Part shown: in pieces, positions 8,117 through 16,575 of the stretch
Numbering within the stretch: position 1 is the first letter of the stretch
How the letters are laid out: the number at the start of each line of letters is the position of its first letter
From: Pseudoprevotella muciniphila
Lineage (GTDB): Bacteria > Bacteroidota > Bacteroidia > Bacteroidales > Bacteroidaceae
Direction of reading: 5' to 3'
NCBI RefSeq assembly: GCF_003265305.2
Contig: NZ_CP033459.1
Span: 744,001 to 808,000 of the forward strand
Length of the DNA stretch: 64,000 nucleotides
Made by a program: the position numbers and the translations under genes
Notes under the pieces: generated by a model
Seen by the model: only the letters and a program-made list of their open reading frames with translations
Told to the model about the DNA's origin: nothing
Databases searched by the model: none

Positions 8117-10150
8117 CTATCTATTTATTCTTTTCCGGAGCACCACTGCACTTCGTGCCGGTATGTAGAGTTTGAGCCAGCCCTTTCCGTCCTTCTTCAG
8201 GAGCGGGTCAAAATTGGTGAGGTGTTCCACAGAGTCGTCTGCAAATCCGTTTCCGCCGAATTTCTTGGCATCGGTATTGAGCACCACGTCGTAGGAGCCT
8301 TCGGGAAGCATGAAACCATAGTCGGTGTAACTCCTTGTTGGGCTGAAGTTGAACACAAACAGCAGGTCTCCTCGTGTATATGCCAGGATTTGGTCGCCGT
8401 CGTTGTGCCAGATTTCCACGACAGGCGTTTTTTGGAAATTTTTCTCGCTCTTGATGACTTCGAGCATTTCCTTGTCGAAATCGCCGAGCCAGTGGTAGCA
8501 CAGTTCCTTGTTGTCGACGAGGTTCCATTGACGCCGTGCGTACTTATAACTCCATCCGTTTCCTTCGCGCGGGAAGTCTATCCATTCCGGGTGTCCGAAT
8601 TCATTTCCCATGAAGTTGAGGTATCCTCCGTTTATGGTTGATGCTGTAACGAGGCGAATCATTTTGTGCAAGGCTATACCTCGTCTTGCCATTTCGTTTT
8701 CGTCGCCTTTCTTGAAGTGCCAGTACATGTCGGCATCAATAAGTCGGAAGATGATGGTCTTGTCGCCCACGAGTGCCTGGTCGTGGCTTTCGCAGTATGA
8801 CACGTTCATCTCCCCTGCCCTGCGGTTGGTCAGTTCCCAGAATATGCTGCTTGGTTTCCAGTTTTCGTCTGCCTGTTCCTTAATAGTCTTGATCCAATAG
8901 TCGGGCACATTCATGGCGAGTCGGTAGTTGAAGTCCATTCCTCCATATTTAAAAGGCATAGCCAATCCGGGCATACCCGACACCTCCTCTGCTATGGTTA
9001 TTGCCTTTGGCTTCACCTCGTGTATGAGCAAGTTGGCGAGTGTGAGGTATGTGATGGCATTGTCGTCCTGTGCGCCGTTATAGTAGTCGCCGTAGCCTCC
9101 GAAGGCTTCGCCCAGTCCGTGGCTGTAGTAGAGCATGGATGTTACGCCGTCGAAGCGGAATCCGTCGAAGTTGAACTCTGTGAGCCAGTATTTGCAGTTG
9201 GACAGCAGGAAGTGTATCACTTCGTTCTTGCCATAGTCGAAACAGAGGCTGTCCCACGCGGGATGTTCATGCCGGTCGCCCGGGTAGAAATACTGGTTGG
9301 GGTCGCCTGCAAGGTTTCCAAGTCCTTCTATTTCATTTTTCACGGCATGGCTCTGCACGAGGTCCATGATGACTGCTATTCCGTTCTGATGTGCCTCGTC
9401 GATGAGTTGTTTCAGTTCGTCGGGCGTACCGAAGCGTGAACTTGGTGCGAAGAAACTGCTGACGTGATAACCGAAACTGCCGTAGTAGGGGTGTTCCTGA
9501 ATTGCCATGAGTTGTATGCAGTTGTAGCCGTCTTCTATCACTCGCGGCAGTACGTTTTCCCGGAATTCGTTGTACGTCCCCACTTTTTCGGCATTCTGCC
9601 CCATACCGATATGGCATTCATATATAAGGAGTGGATTGACATCGGGCTTGAATGACTTTTTCTTGAATTCATAGGGTTTCTCCGGGCTCCACACCTGTGC
9701 GCTGAAAATCTTCGTTGCATCGTCCTGCACTACCCTGTTTGCCCATGCCGGTATGCGTTCTCCACATCCGCCATTCCAGTGGACTTTCATCTTGTAGAGG
9801 TCGCCATGTTTCAGTGCCTTTGCGGGCAGTTTTATTTCCCAATTGTTTGTGCCTTTTACACGTTGGAAGGCATATTCTTCGCTTTCAGTCCAGTTGTTGA
9901 AATCGCCAATGAGATATATTGCCGTAGCATTTGGTGCCCATTCCCTGAGCACCCATTGCCGCGCTGTGCGATGCAAACCGAAGTAGAGGTGTCCGTCGGC
10001 AAAGTCAGCCAGTGGCATTTTGTCGCGTGTGAGTTCGTATTTTTTCTCGAGTACACGATTGTGCCTTCCCTGAATCGCCTCTTCGAAAGGTTCGAGCCAT
10101 GGGTCGTCCTTAACAATTTTCAGACGTTGTGGTTTTGCAGTCTTTTTCAT
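8117..10150 (-). CDS. glgB: 1,4-alpha-glucan branching enzyme (GH13)
   Basis: This enzyme cuts alpha-1,4-glucan and re-attaches the chain through alpha-1,6 bonds in glycogen synthesis. I choose ATG 10150 (MKKTAKPQR). The frame extends to 10273, but that extra part lies inside an interspersed repeat. The 677-residue protein carries an N-terminal CBM48 region (REWAPNATAIYLIGDFNNW) and the GH13 regions: VQSHAVKN (region I), GFRFDGVTSML with the nucleophile Asp (II), AEEVSG with the acid Glu (III) and SHDQALVG (IV). The RFDGVTSMLY signature is that of the eukaryote-like GH13_8 branch common in Bacteroidetes. No other glycogen gene is in the window. Confidence 0.93.
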   Translation of the reverse strand: MKKTAKPQRLKIVKDDPWLEPFEEAIQGRHNRVLEKKYELTRDKMPLADFADGHLYFGLHRTARQWVLREWAPNATAIYLIGDFNNWTESEEYAFQRVKGTNNWEIKLPAKALKHGDLYKMKVHWNGGCGERIPAWANRVVQDDATKIFSAQVWSPEKPYEFKKKSFKPDVNPLLIYECHIGMGQNAEKVGTYNEFRENVLPRVIEDGYNCIQLMAIQEHPYYGSFGYHVSSFFAPSSRFGTPDELKQLIDEAHQNGIAVIMDLVQSHAVKNEIEGLGNLAGDPNQYFYPGDRHEHPAWDSLCFDYGKNEVIHFLLSNCKYWLTEFNFDGFRFDGVTSMLYYSHGLGEAFGGYGDYYNGAQDDNAITYLTLANLLIHEVKPKAITIAEEVSGMPGLAMPFKYGGMDFNYRLAMNVPDYWIKTIKEQADENWKPSSIFWELTNRRAGEMNVSYCESHDQALVGDKTIIFRLIDADMYWHFKKGDENEMARRGIALHKMIRLVTASTINGGYLNFMGNEFGHPEWIDFPREGNGWSYKYARRQWNLVDNKELCYHWLGDFDKEMLEVIKSEKNFQKTPVVEIWHNDGDQILAYTRGDLLFVFNFSPTRSYTDYGFMLPEGSYDVVLNTDAKKFGGNGFADDSVEHLTNFDPLLKKDGKGWLKLYIPARSAVVLRKRINR

Positions 10151-10190
10151 TGTCGTGTGGTATGTTTGGTTGATACTTTTTCTTAATTTA

Positions 10191-10340
10191 AGTTCCGCAA
10201 GTTCCACTTGCTTGAAGTTAAAGAAGTTAACGACGTATGTTTTGTACGACAGTTGTTCATTTACATCCCGCATGGTAGTATCGTCGATAACTTCGTTAAC
10301 TCCGATAACTCCGAGTGTAGCGACAACTTCAGAAAGTTGA
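10191..10340 (-). repeat. Interspersed GTTAAC-type inverted repeat, copy 1 (upstream of glgB)
   Basis: Left arm (plus strand) has short direct units of gaagttaa-type sequence; the right arm has the complementary gataacttcgttaactcc units, so the whole can fold into a long imperfect hairpin. It is nearly identical to 52294-52455 and related to 56257-56385. In all three copies the end reading agttccacttgcttgaag faces the start codon of the downstream minus-strand gene, here 40 bases before glgB. In-frame read-through of this copy gives a false N-terminal extension to glgB. Confidence 0.8.
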
Positions 10341-10358
10341 GTTTCTTAATTTTTACTC

Positions 10359-10400
10359 AAAGGGTGCTCTATATCGCAGAAGATTGATAGAGCACCCTTT
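10359..10400 (-). terminator. Terminator hairpin after the kdsB-MORN operon
   Basis: AAAGGGTGCTCTAT (10359-10372) pairs perfectly with 10387-10400 around a 14-base loop. It begins 15 bases after the MORN gene stop. On the minus strand it is followed by AT-rich sequence without a long T-run, as is common for Bacteroidetes terminators. Confidence 0.7.
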
Positions 10401-10414
10401 GTTATGTCGTTGTT

Positions 10415-11524
10415 TTATCTTACGAGCCTGCCATTCACATAGTTCTTTCGGTCGATAATGTTTCCGCGGCTGTCGCGCGTGATGAATGTTCCGTTTTCAA
10501 CACCATTTGAATAGTGGCCATAAAGTTTTGTTCCGTCCTTTCTTATTTGTACGAAGTTGCCGTCTATGGCATTTGCAACAAAAGTACCTCTTATTTCAGT
10601 TCCGTCGCTTTTTTTGAGTATGCCTTCGCCTTCCATCATATTGGCACGCCATCCTCCTTCGTAGGACGCTCCGGACCGCTCCCTGTAAACGCCATATCCG
10701 TCGCGCTTGCCGTTTTTCCATTGTCCCACGTATGTGCTTCCGTCCCGATAGCGTTGCTCGCCCTGTCCGGACTGTATGCCATTCTGGAATTGTCCTTTAT
10801 AAACGCCTCCCGCCTTCATTTTGTAAACACCGAAGCCTTGTCGGTTGCCGGCATAATACTCACCTTCATACACATCGCCGTTCTTATAGAAGTATTTTCC
10901 TGTACCCCACGGCACGTCCTGTCTCCATTCGCCTTCATAAACTTCTCCGTCGGAGAATGTGTTTTTTCCTTTTCCTGAACGTTTGTCGTCCACCCAATGA
11001 CCTTTATATCTCGTTCCGTCGGGCCATTCGAAGATGCCTTCTCCGTTTTTCTTGTCGTTTGCCCAGTCGCCAGTATAAACCACTCCAGACTTATAGGTAT
11101 ATTTTCCTTTTCCGCTTCTGACATCCTTTTCCCAATGGCCTTCATATACATCGCCATTGTAATACTTCATCAGACCTTGCCCCTCCTTCTTATTTCTATA
11201 CCATTCGCCTACGTAGTGGTTGTTGTTCTTATAATAGTATGTGCCCGGTCCGTGCATTTCGCCTTTGAACCACTTGCCTTCATACCTCTCTCCATTTGGT
11301 TTGGTGAAAGTGCCATAACCGTTTCTCAAGCCTTTAGTGAAGTCTCCCTCGTACGTGGAATTGTCGGGATATTCAGCCTTTCCCTTTCCTTCGGGTTTAT
11401 CCTTCAAAAGCGGACCTGTGTACATAGCGCCGTCCCTAAGTCGCTTGCTTCCAGACCTGAGCGCCTGTGCTGAGGCGGTGAGGCAGATTATGATTGCGGA
11501 GAAAATGAGAATGATTTTCTTCAT
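10415..11524 (-). CDS. Secreted MORN-repeat protein
   Basis: This 369-residue protein has a signal peptide (about residues 1-19, cleavage after ASA) and then about 14 tandem MORN repeats of 23 residues filling the rest. About twelve are regular, with the YEGxWxxxxxxGxGxxxxxxG pattern, and the last two are degenerate. MORN arrays form flat beta-hairpin sheets that bind lipids or proteins. In bacteria they are often periplasmic or surface proteins of unknown role. The gene overlaps the kdsB stop by one base (TAATG), so it is co-translated with a lipopolysaccharide precursor gene, which hints at an envelope role. The partner is unknown. Confidence 0.85.
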   Translation of the reverse strand: MKKIILIFSAIIICLTASAQALRSGSKRLRDGAMYTGPLLKDKPEGKGKAEYPDNSTYEGDFTKGLRNGYGTFTKPNGERYEGKWFKGEMHGPGTYYYKNNNHYVGEWYRNKKEGQGLMKYYNGDVYEGHWEKDVRSGKGKYTYKSGVVYTGDWANDKKNGEGIFEWPDGTRYKGHWVDDKRSGKGKNTFSDGEVYEGEWRQDVPWGTGKYFYKNGDVYEGEYYAGNRQGFGVYKMKAGGVYKGQFQNGIQSGQGEQRYRDGSTYVGQWKNGKRDGYGVYRERSGASYEGGWRANMMEGEGILKKSDGTEIRGTFVANAIDGNFVQIRKDGTKLYGHYSNGVENGTFITRDSRGNIIDRKNYVNGRLVR

Positions 11525-12276
11525 TAACGGTTTGTCTTTAATAATTCTACTGCTTTTTCTAAATCCTTTGGCGTATCAATGCCTATAGTTGCTTTTTGGG
11601 TAGTACCCACCTTTATCGTGCATCCTGCTTGCAGCCATCTGAGTTGTTCGAGCGATTCTGCCACCTCGAGAGGGCTTTGCGGCAGTTTTGTTATTTTCCG
11701 GAGCGTATCAGCCTTATATGCATATAGCCCGATGTGTTTGAAGAACTGTTGATTCTTTGTCCAGTCCTCTTTCTCTATGCCACGCAGGAACGGTATGACT
11801 GAGCGGCTGAAATAGAGTGCATAGCCATCGTCTGAGACAACCACTTTGGGGCTGTTCGGGTTCGACAGTGTTTCCCACGTGTCGTCCGGGCTGAAAGGCT
11901 GTACGAGTGTGGCTATGTTTGCTGCTTCATCTTCAAGACAGGCTTTCACCGTTTCGAGTTGCGACTGCTCAATGAAAGGTTCGTCGCCTTGCACATTGAC
12001 CACAGCATCAAAGTCGCCTCCCATTTTCTCAAGCGCTTCGGCACATCTGTCTGTTCCGCTGCGGTGGTTGCTCGATGTCATCACTGCCACTCCGCCGAAC
12101 TGCTCCACGCATTGACGTATTCTTTCATCGTCGGTGGCTACGCAGAGGTGGTCAAAACTCTGCGCCGTGCGTTCATACACCCACTGTATGATGGGTCGGT
12201 CGCCGAGTATGGCAAGAGGTTTGCCCGGGAAACGCGTGCTGGCATATCTGGCGGGTATGACTGCGAGAAACTTCAT
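11524..12276 (-). CDS. kdsB: 3-deoxy-manno-octulosonate cytidylyltransferase (CMP-KDO synthetase)
   Basis: It activates KDO with CTP for the inner core of lipopolysaccharide in the cytosol. The N-terminus MKFLAVIPARYASTRFPGKP is the CMP-sugar synthetase nucleotide loop, and VNVQGDEPFI near residue 93 is the conserved metal and substrate segment. The 250-residue length is typical. It lies 18 bases downstream of the PBP1A gene, and its stop overlaps the MORN gene start, so an operon PBP1A-kdsB-MORN is likely. Confidence 0.95.
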   Translation of the reverse strand: MKFLAVIPARYASTRFPGKPLAILGDRPIIQWVYERTAQSFDHLCVATDDERIRQCVEQFGGVAVMTSSNHRSGTDRCAEALEKMGGDFDAVVNVQGDEPFIEQSQLETVKACLEDEAANIATLVQPFSPDDTWETLSNPNSPKVVVSDDGYALYFSRSVIPFLRGIEKEDWTKNQQFFKHIGLYAYKADTLRKITKLPQSPLEVAESLEQLRWLQAGCTIKVGTTQKATIGIDTPKDLEKAVELLKTNR

Positions 12277-12294
12277 TATTGGCTTTGCTGATTA

Positions 12295-14844
12295 TTATTC
12301 TGCCTTTGGTGCAGCAGGAGCAGGTGCCGGTGCAGCAGGGTGATGCTCTACCGGTGCTGCCGGATGTGGTTCTGCAGGTGCTGCCGGTGCACTCTCTGCC
12401 GGTGCTGCTGCGGGTTCCGCACTTTGCACTGGTGCAGCGGGGCGATTAGGTGCTGTTGCCGGTCTTGGTCTGGGTCTGGTTGGCGCTCCCGTCTGTTGCA
12501 TCTTCAGCGGGTCGAGTCGCGGCGAGTCGCCACTCTTCACTGTGAGTTGGTTCTGCGCATTGACGGGTATGACATCCGGTATCTCGAAGTGTTCGCTTGC
12601 GGAATAACCCAACGATGCGTCTGACACCACTTTCTGCATGTATTTACCCCACACGGGGAGTGCAGCCTTCGCACCTTGTCCGTATGCCATATTGTCGAAG
12701 TGGATGGCACGGTCTTCACCGCCTACCCATACTGCTGTTACGAGGCGTGGTACTACACCGACGAACCATGCGTCGCCGTGTTCGTTCGTCGTACCTGTCT
12801 TTGCGCCGAACTGTCCGTGATACCATGCGTGTGCTCCGCGTCCTGTACCTGCGTTGGCTACTTTCTGCAGCATTTTGAGCATATTGTAGGACGTACCTTC
12901 GCTGATGACCTCATTGGGTCGCGGTCCGAAGGTGGCTATGACGTTTCCTTCACTGTCCTCTATTCTTGTTACGAATATGGGCGGGCAACGCAAGCCCTTG
13001 TTCACGAAGCAGGTATAGGCACTGGCGAGTTCGGCTGCCGTGATTTCGCTCGGACCGAGACAGAGACCAATACTTGGCTTAATCTTGTTGTTGCGTATGC
13101 CCAGGTTATGCAGGAAGTTAATGAGGCGTATTCCTGTGGGATCGACGTCGTTCATGATGGATGCCGTTACCCAGTTGTTGGATGTCTGCAATCCCCACCA
13201 CATGGGCATCATCGAGCCGTAGGCAGCCTTGCTGCCATTCTTTGGCGACCAGAATGTAGGTCCTACGCGATAGGAAATTCTCTTGTTCAAGAACTTGTCG
13301 TCGATGCTGTGTCCGTCCTCCACTGCGAGTGCATAGACGATGGGTTTCATGGTTGAACCTATCTGCCTGCGTCCGTGCATTGCCATATCGAACTTGAAGT
13401 GCTTATAGTCCAGTCCGCCTACGTATGCCTTGACATATCCTGTCTGCGGATCCATGGAGAAGAGCGCTGAACGGAGATACTTCTTGCTGTGGAGGATGGA
13501 GTCTCTGGGCGACATGGTGGTGTCCTTATCGCCGTTGTAAGTAAACACCTTCATCTTCACGGGCTTGTTGTAGTATTCCTTCATGATTTCATCGTCAGAG
13601 AGTCCTTGCTTTTTCAAGCCATTATAGCGGTCGGTTCCGCGGAAGTTTCTTTTGAGGATTCTTTCGCGTTGTTCCGCAGTTACATCACTGCTGTAAGGAT
13701 AGTTTCTTTGTCCACTCTTCTGCTTGACGAATGCTGGCTGAAGATATTTTCCTACGTGCTCCACGACAGCGTCTTCTGCATACTTCTGCATACGGAGGTC
13801 GATGGTGGTATAAACTTTCAGTCCGTCGTTGTAGATATTGTAGTTAGTGCCGTCTGCCTTGTAGTTTTTCTTGCACCATCCGTAGAGCGGGTCTGTTTCC
13901 CATGCTATGGAGTCCTCGTAGAACTGATTTTCCTGCCATGAAGCATAGTTCGTTCTGTCGGGCTTGCCTGCCATCATGGTTTTTCTGAGGTATTCAAGCA
14001 TATACACCTGCTTTCCCTCCTTGTAGTCTATGGTGTGGAAACGCGTGGTAATGGGCTGCACGCTGACGCTGTCGTATTGCGCCATCGTGATTTTTCCTTT
14101 CTTTACCATCTGCTGCAGCACCACGTTTCGTCTGTCGAGCATACGCTGGTCGAGTTCTTTCTTGCGCGGGTTCGACTTGTAGTGCATAGGATTGTAATAA
14201 GATGGGTTCTTACACATACCGACGAGTGTAGCCGATTCATTGAGTGTAAGGTCCTTTGGATGCTTATTGAAATACACCTTTGCTGCGGTGCGTATGCCCA
14301 CTGCGTTGTGCAGGAAATCGAAATAGTTGAGATAGAGCGTCATGATTTCCTGCTTGGTATAGTTCTTTTCGAGTTCCACGGCGATGACCCATTCCACAGG
14401 TTTCTGGAAGAGTCGTTCCATGGTGCTGTGCGCCTTTTCTGAGTAGAGTTGCTTGGCAAGTTGCTGTGTGATGGTACTGCCACCACCTGCACTTTCCTGT
14501 CCGAAGAATCCACGCTTGATTACGGCGCGGCCCACTGAGCGCGCGTCCACTCCGCTGTGTTCCATGAAGCGTTCGTCTTCAGTAGATACGAGTGCGTCGA
14601 TGACATGATGCGAGATGCTGTCGTACGACACGAAAATGCGGTTGTTGCCTTCCGACCATGTGCCCATCAGTGTGCCATCCGAAGCATATACACGGCTTGC
14701 GAACTGGTTGATAGGGCTTTGTATTTCTTTGATGTCGGGCATATAGCCAATCCATCCTTTGTCCATGCCATAGATAATAAATCCGCCCAGCAGGACAAAT
14801 ATGATGAAAATCACCCAAAGAAATCCTACAATTTTCTTCTCCAT
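12295..14844 (-). CDS. Penicillin-binding protein 1A (bifunctional transglycosylase/transpeptidase)
   Basis: It polymerises lipid II and cross-links peptidoglycan at the inner membrane. A single N-terminal membrane helix (about 5-26) is followed by the GT51 domain with catalytic Glu89 in STEDERF and GGSTITQQ at 121-128. The transpeptidase domain has STMK at 497-500 (nucleophile Ser497), SNN at 555-557 and KTGT at 682-685, all intact. After about residue 790 the protein ends in a low-complexity Ala/Pro/Glu/His tail with repeated PAAP units, encoded by repetitive DNA and probably variable in length. The total of 849 residues is normal apart from this tail. It leads the kdsB-MORN operon. Confidence 0.93.
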   Translation of the reverse strand: MEKKIVGFLWVIFIIFVLLGGFIIYGMDKGWIGYMPDIKEIQSPINQFASRVYASDGTLMGTWSEGNNRIFVSYDSISHHVIDALVSTEDERFMEHSGVDARSVGRAVIKRGFFGQESAGGGSTITQQLAKQLYSEKAHSTMERLFQKPVEWVIAVELEKNYTKQEIMTLYLNYFDFLHNAVGIRTAAKVYFNKHPKDLTLNESATLVGMCKNPSYYNPMHYKSNPRKKELDQRMLDRRNVVLQQMVKKGKITMAQYDSVSVQPITTRFHTIDYKEGKQVYMLEYLRKTMMAGKPDRTNYASWQENQFYEDSIAWETDPLYGWCKKNYKADGTNYNIYNDGLKVYTTIDLRMQKYAEDAVVEHVGKYLQPAFVKQKSGQRNYPYSSDVTAEQRERILKRNFRGTDRYNGLKKQGLSDDEIMKEYYNKPVKMKVFTYNGDKDTTMSPRDSILHSKKYLRSALFSMDPQTGYVKAYVGGLDYKHFKFDMAMHGRRQIGSTMKPIVYALAVEDGHSIDDKFLNKRISYRVGPTFWSPKNGSKAAYGSMMPMWWGLQTSNNWVTASIMNDVDPTGIRLINFLHNLGIRNNKIKPSIGLCLGPSEITAAELASAYTCFVNKGLRCPPIFVTRIEDSEGNVIATFGPRPNEVISEGTSYNMLKMLQKVANAGTGRGAHAWYHGQFGAKTGTTNEHGDAWFVGVVPRLVTAVWVGGEDRAIHFDNMAYGQGAKAALPVWGKYMQKVVSDASLGYSASEHFEIPDVIPVNAQNQLTVKSGDSPRLDPLKMQQTGAPTRPRPRPATAPNRPAAPVQSAEPAAAPAESAPAAPAEPHPAAPVEHHPAAPAPAPAAPKAE

Positions 14845-14900
14845 TGCAATGAGTTATTGTTTAATGCGCGAAGATACGCAAAAAAAACAAAAAAAAATCG

Positions 14901-15797
14901 TTATTGCTCAATATTTACTTTAAGTATTCTCACGCCGAGTCGTTTTTGCCGTTGCAGATATTGCTGCAAAGTCGCGGGGTCTTCCACCACCTTCTTTGCT
15001 AATGAAGAGGCATTGAGGAGGTGCATTTTTCCGTCCTTTCCCCATGCCACGAATCCGAGATGGCTGATGTCGATACCACCCGACATTTTCACTATGCCCA
15101 CCACATCGCCGTCGTTCACCATCGTGAGTCTGGAATGCGGCAGACCGGTGTTCGCCGTAGGCAGGAAGTAGCCGTCCGGCCCGTTCTGTTCCTTCTCCAT
15201 TCTCGTTATTTCGGGCAGGAACTCCGGGTTGGCCTTGATGATGCGATAGGCATCGGGGTGCTTGGTCATATAGTCGTTTGCCACAACCATTTTTCCTGTG
15301 AAATAGGTGGCGTCCTGCACGTCTGTCAATATGCCTTTTTCGATATTGTCGTGCATCCACCATGTCCAGTAGTGCAGGCGTGAAAGGTAGCCTTTGCGCT
15401 CCCCTCCCCTATACCTTATTTTTTCGAGGTTCCGGCAGTAGTCGGTGAAGCGTGTTTTTCCTTCCTGCTTCGTCATGACGAGGGCGAGGACCGTCTCAAC
15501 GTAGGTGGTGCAGTCGAGCCCACGGAGATTGACGACGAGGTATTCCGGGTCGTGTATTTCAAGGGTATGCGCCACGTATGGCTTTCCGATGAATTGTCTG
15601 GCATAAAAAAGCACGGGGTTGCCGACGGGTGTCTGCCGGAGCATTTTTTCCACAAGAATGGAGTCCTCCTTTTGATACACCACTTCACTGAGAAACTGCT
15701 TGTCGTCCTGTGTAGCATCAGACATATCCTGTGTGCCATTCTGCGCATTTGATGTGCAGGAGGCGAGCACAAAGAGTGCCACAAATAACTTTTTCAT
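14901..15797 (-). CDS. DUF1460 lipoprotein, N-acetylmuramoyl-L-alanine amidase-like (NlpC/P60 fold)
   Basis: The 298-residue protein has a lipobox LASC with Cys14. The DUF1460 core carries GLDCTTYVE with the probable nucleophile Cys96 and DISHLGFV with the probable catalytic His246, the usual Cys/His pair of papain-like cell-wall hydrolases. Known members cleave or recycle peptidoglycan fragments in Bacteroides. Its place directly upstream of PBP1A (56 bases, same strand) agrees with a wall role. Substrate specificity cannot be read from the sequence. Confidence 0.82.
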   Translation of the reverse strand: MKKLFVALFVLASCTSNAQNGTQDMSDATQDDKQFLSEVVYQKEDSILVEKMLRQTPVGNPVLFYARQFIGKPYVAHTLEIHDPEYLVVNLRGLDCTTYVETVLALVMTKQEGKTRFTDYCRNLEKIRYRGGERKGYLSRLHYWTWWMHDNIEKGILTDVQDATYFTGKMVVANDYMTKHPDAYRIIKANPEFLPEITRMEKEQNGPDGYFLPTANTGLPHSRLTMVNDGDVVGIVKMSGGIDISHLGFVAWGKDGKMHLLNASSLAKKVVEDPATLQQYLQRQKRLGVRILKVNIEQ

Positions 15798-15916
15798 TTC
15801 CTTTTTTTCCTTTTACAAGTGCAAAATTACGAAAGAATATGGATATTCGTGGCAAATGGTTGTTTTTTTGAGTCAGCGGATAATTCCAGATGATGATAGT
15901 AAGGTTTCAGATAGTT

Positions 15917-16174
15917 CCCGCCACAAAAGTCCCGGAGGGACGTAACAGCATAGGCAGGGGTGAAAGGAGCGAAGCGACTGAAACCCCTGTTATGTGCATT
16001 AGAGTTCCGTGAGCCCAGTATGGGCGGCACAGAAAATAGTTATCATCACGTGCATATTTCTGTATCGCTCCGCTGGAGCTCCAAATGACAATTTCAACAT
16101 AACAGGGGTTTCATTCACTACGCTTCGCTCCGTTCATTCCACCCCTGCCTATGCTGTATCGCTCCGCTGGAGCT
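15917..16174. repeat. Inverted pair of a palindromic interspersed repeat
   Basis: A forward copy (about 15917-15994) carries gtcccggagggac, then aggcaggggtgaaaggag, gcgaagcgac and aaacccctg. A reverse copy of the same unit lies at about 16096-16174. Each copy contains its own stem (CAGGGGT with ACCCCTG) and the two copies can also pair with each other. The same family occurs as a tandem array at 61000-61272 and a single reverse copy near 60830-60925. It occupies most of the 500-base gap between the DUF1460 gene and the small gene at 16307; no gene was found in the repeat. Confidence 0.8.
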
Positions 16175-16306
16175 TATTCGTCGCAAACTGGCTTTATTCG
16201 CTGAGCCGTTTTTTGTACTCACTGGCACACAAAATATCACAAAGAGGTACGACTTGTTTGCCGTACCTCTTTGTAGTATTGTTTTACTTTTCTTTAGCGA
16301 TGTTGC

Positions 16307-16477
16307 CTACTGCCAGTCGAACTTGCCCCAATATCCTTCTTTTGTTCCTTCATCCTCTTCGAAGTCTGCTTTAGGGGAGAGGGTGCCGAAAGAGATTGTT
16401 TCCGGTCCGTCGTCTTCGCCGCAGAAATCGCTAAAGCTGATAGATTTGTATTCCGGTTTTATGTAGGTTTTCTTCAT
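16307..16477 (-). CDS. Small 56-residue protein of the MKKxYxKP type
   Basis: A short frame opens with ATG at 16477 and stops with TAG at 16309-16307. The product starts MKKTYIKPEYKSISFSDFCG, has an acidic, Gly-rich middle, and ends in an aromatic-acidic tail (EGYWGKFDWQ). Small proteins with an MKKxYxxP start and an acidic Trp-containing C-terminus are frequent in Prevotella and Bacteroides. Their function is not established to my knowledge; a leader-peptide-like precursor or a small partner protein are both possible. It lies 98 bases downstream of the giant secreted gene on the same strand, so it is probably co-transcribed with it. It has one Cys and no signal peptide. Confidence 0.65.
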   Translation of the reverse strand: MKKTYIKPEYKSISFSDFCGEDDGPETISFGTLSPKADFEEDEGTKEGYWGKFDWQ

Positions 16478-16575
16478 GTCTTGAGATTTTAGCTTTTTTC
16501 TTTTATTTGGCTATAAGTTTGGCGATTGGGATGGCGGCAGGCATTTTGCTTTGCCGCCATCCTTGTTCGCTTCAA

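Noticed and set aside
10150-10273. N-terminal extension of glgB
   Set aside because: The extra 41 codons fall in the interspersed repeat, and a proper start (MKKTAKPQR) lies at 10150.
15900-16180. Rho-independent terminator of the DUF1460 gene
   Set aside because: The palindromes belong to the interspersed repeat family and lie upstream of the gene's start rather than after its stop.
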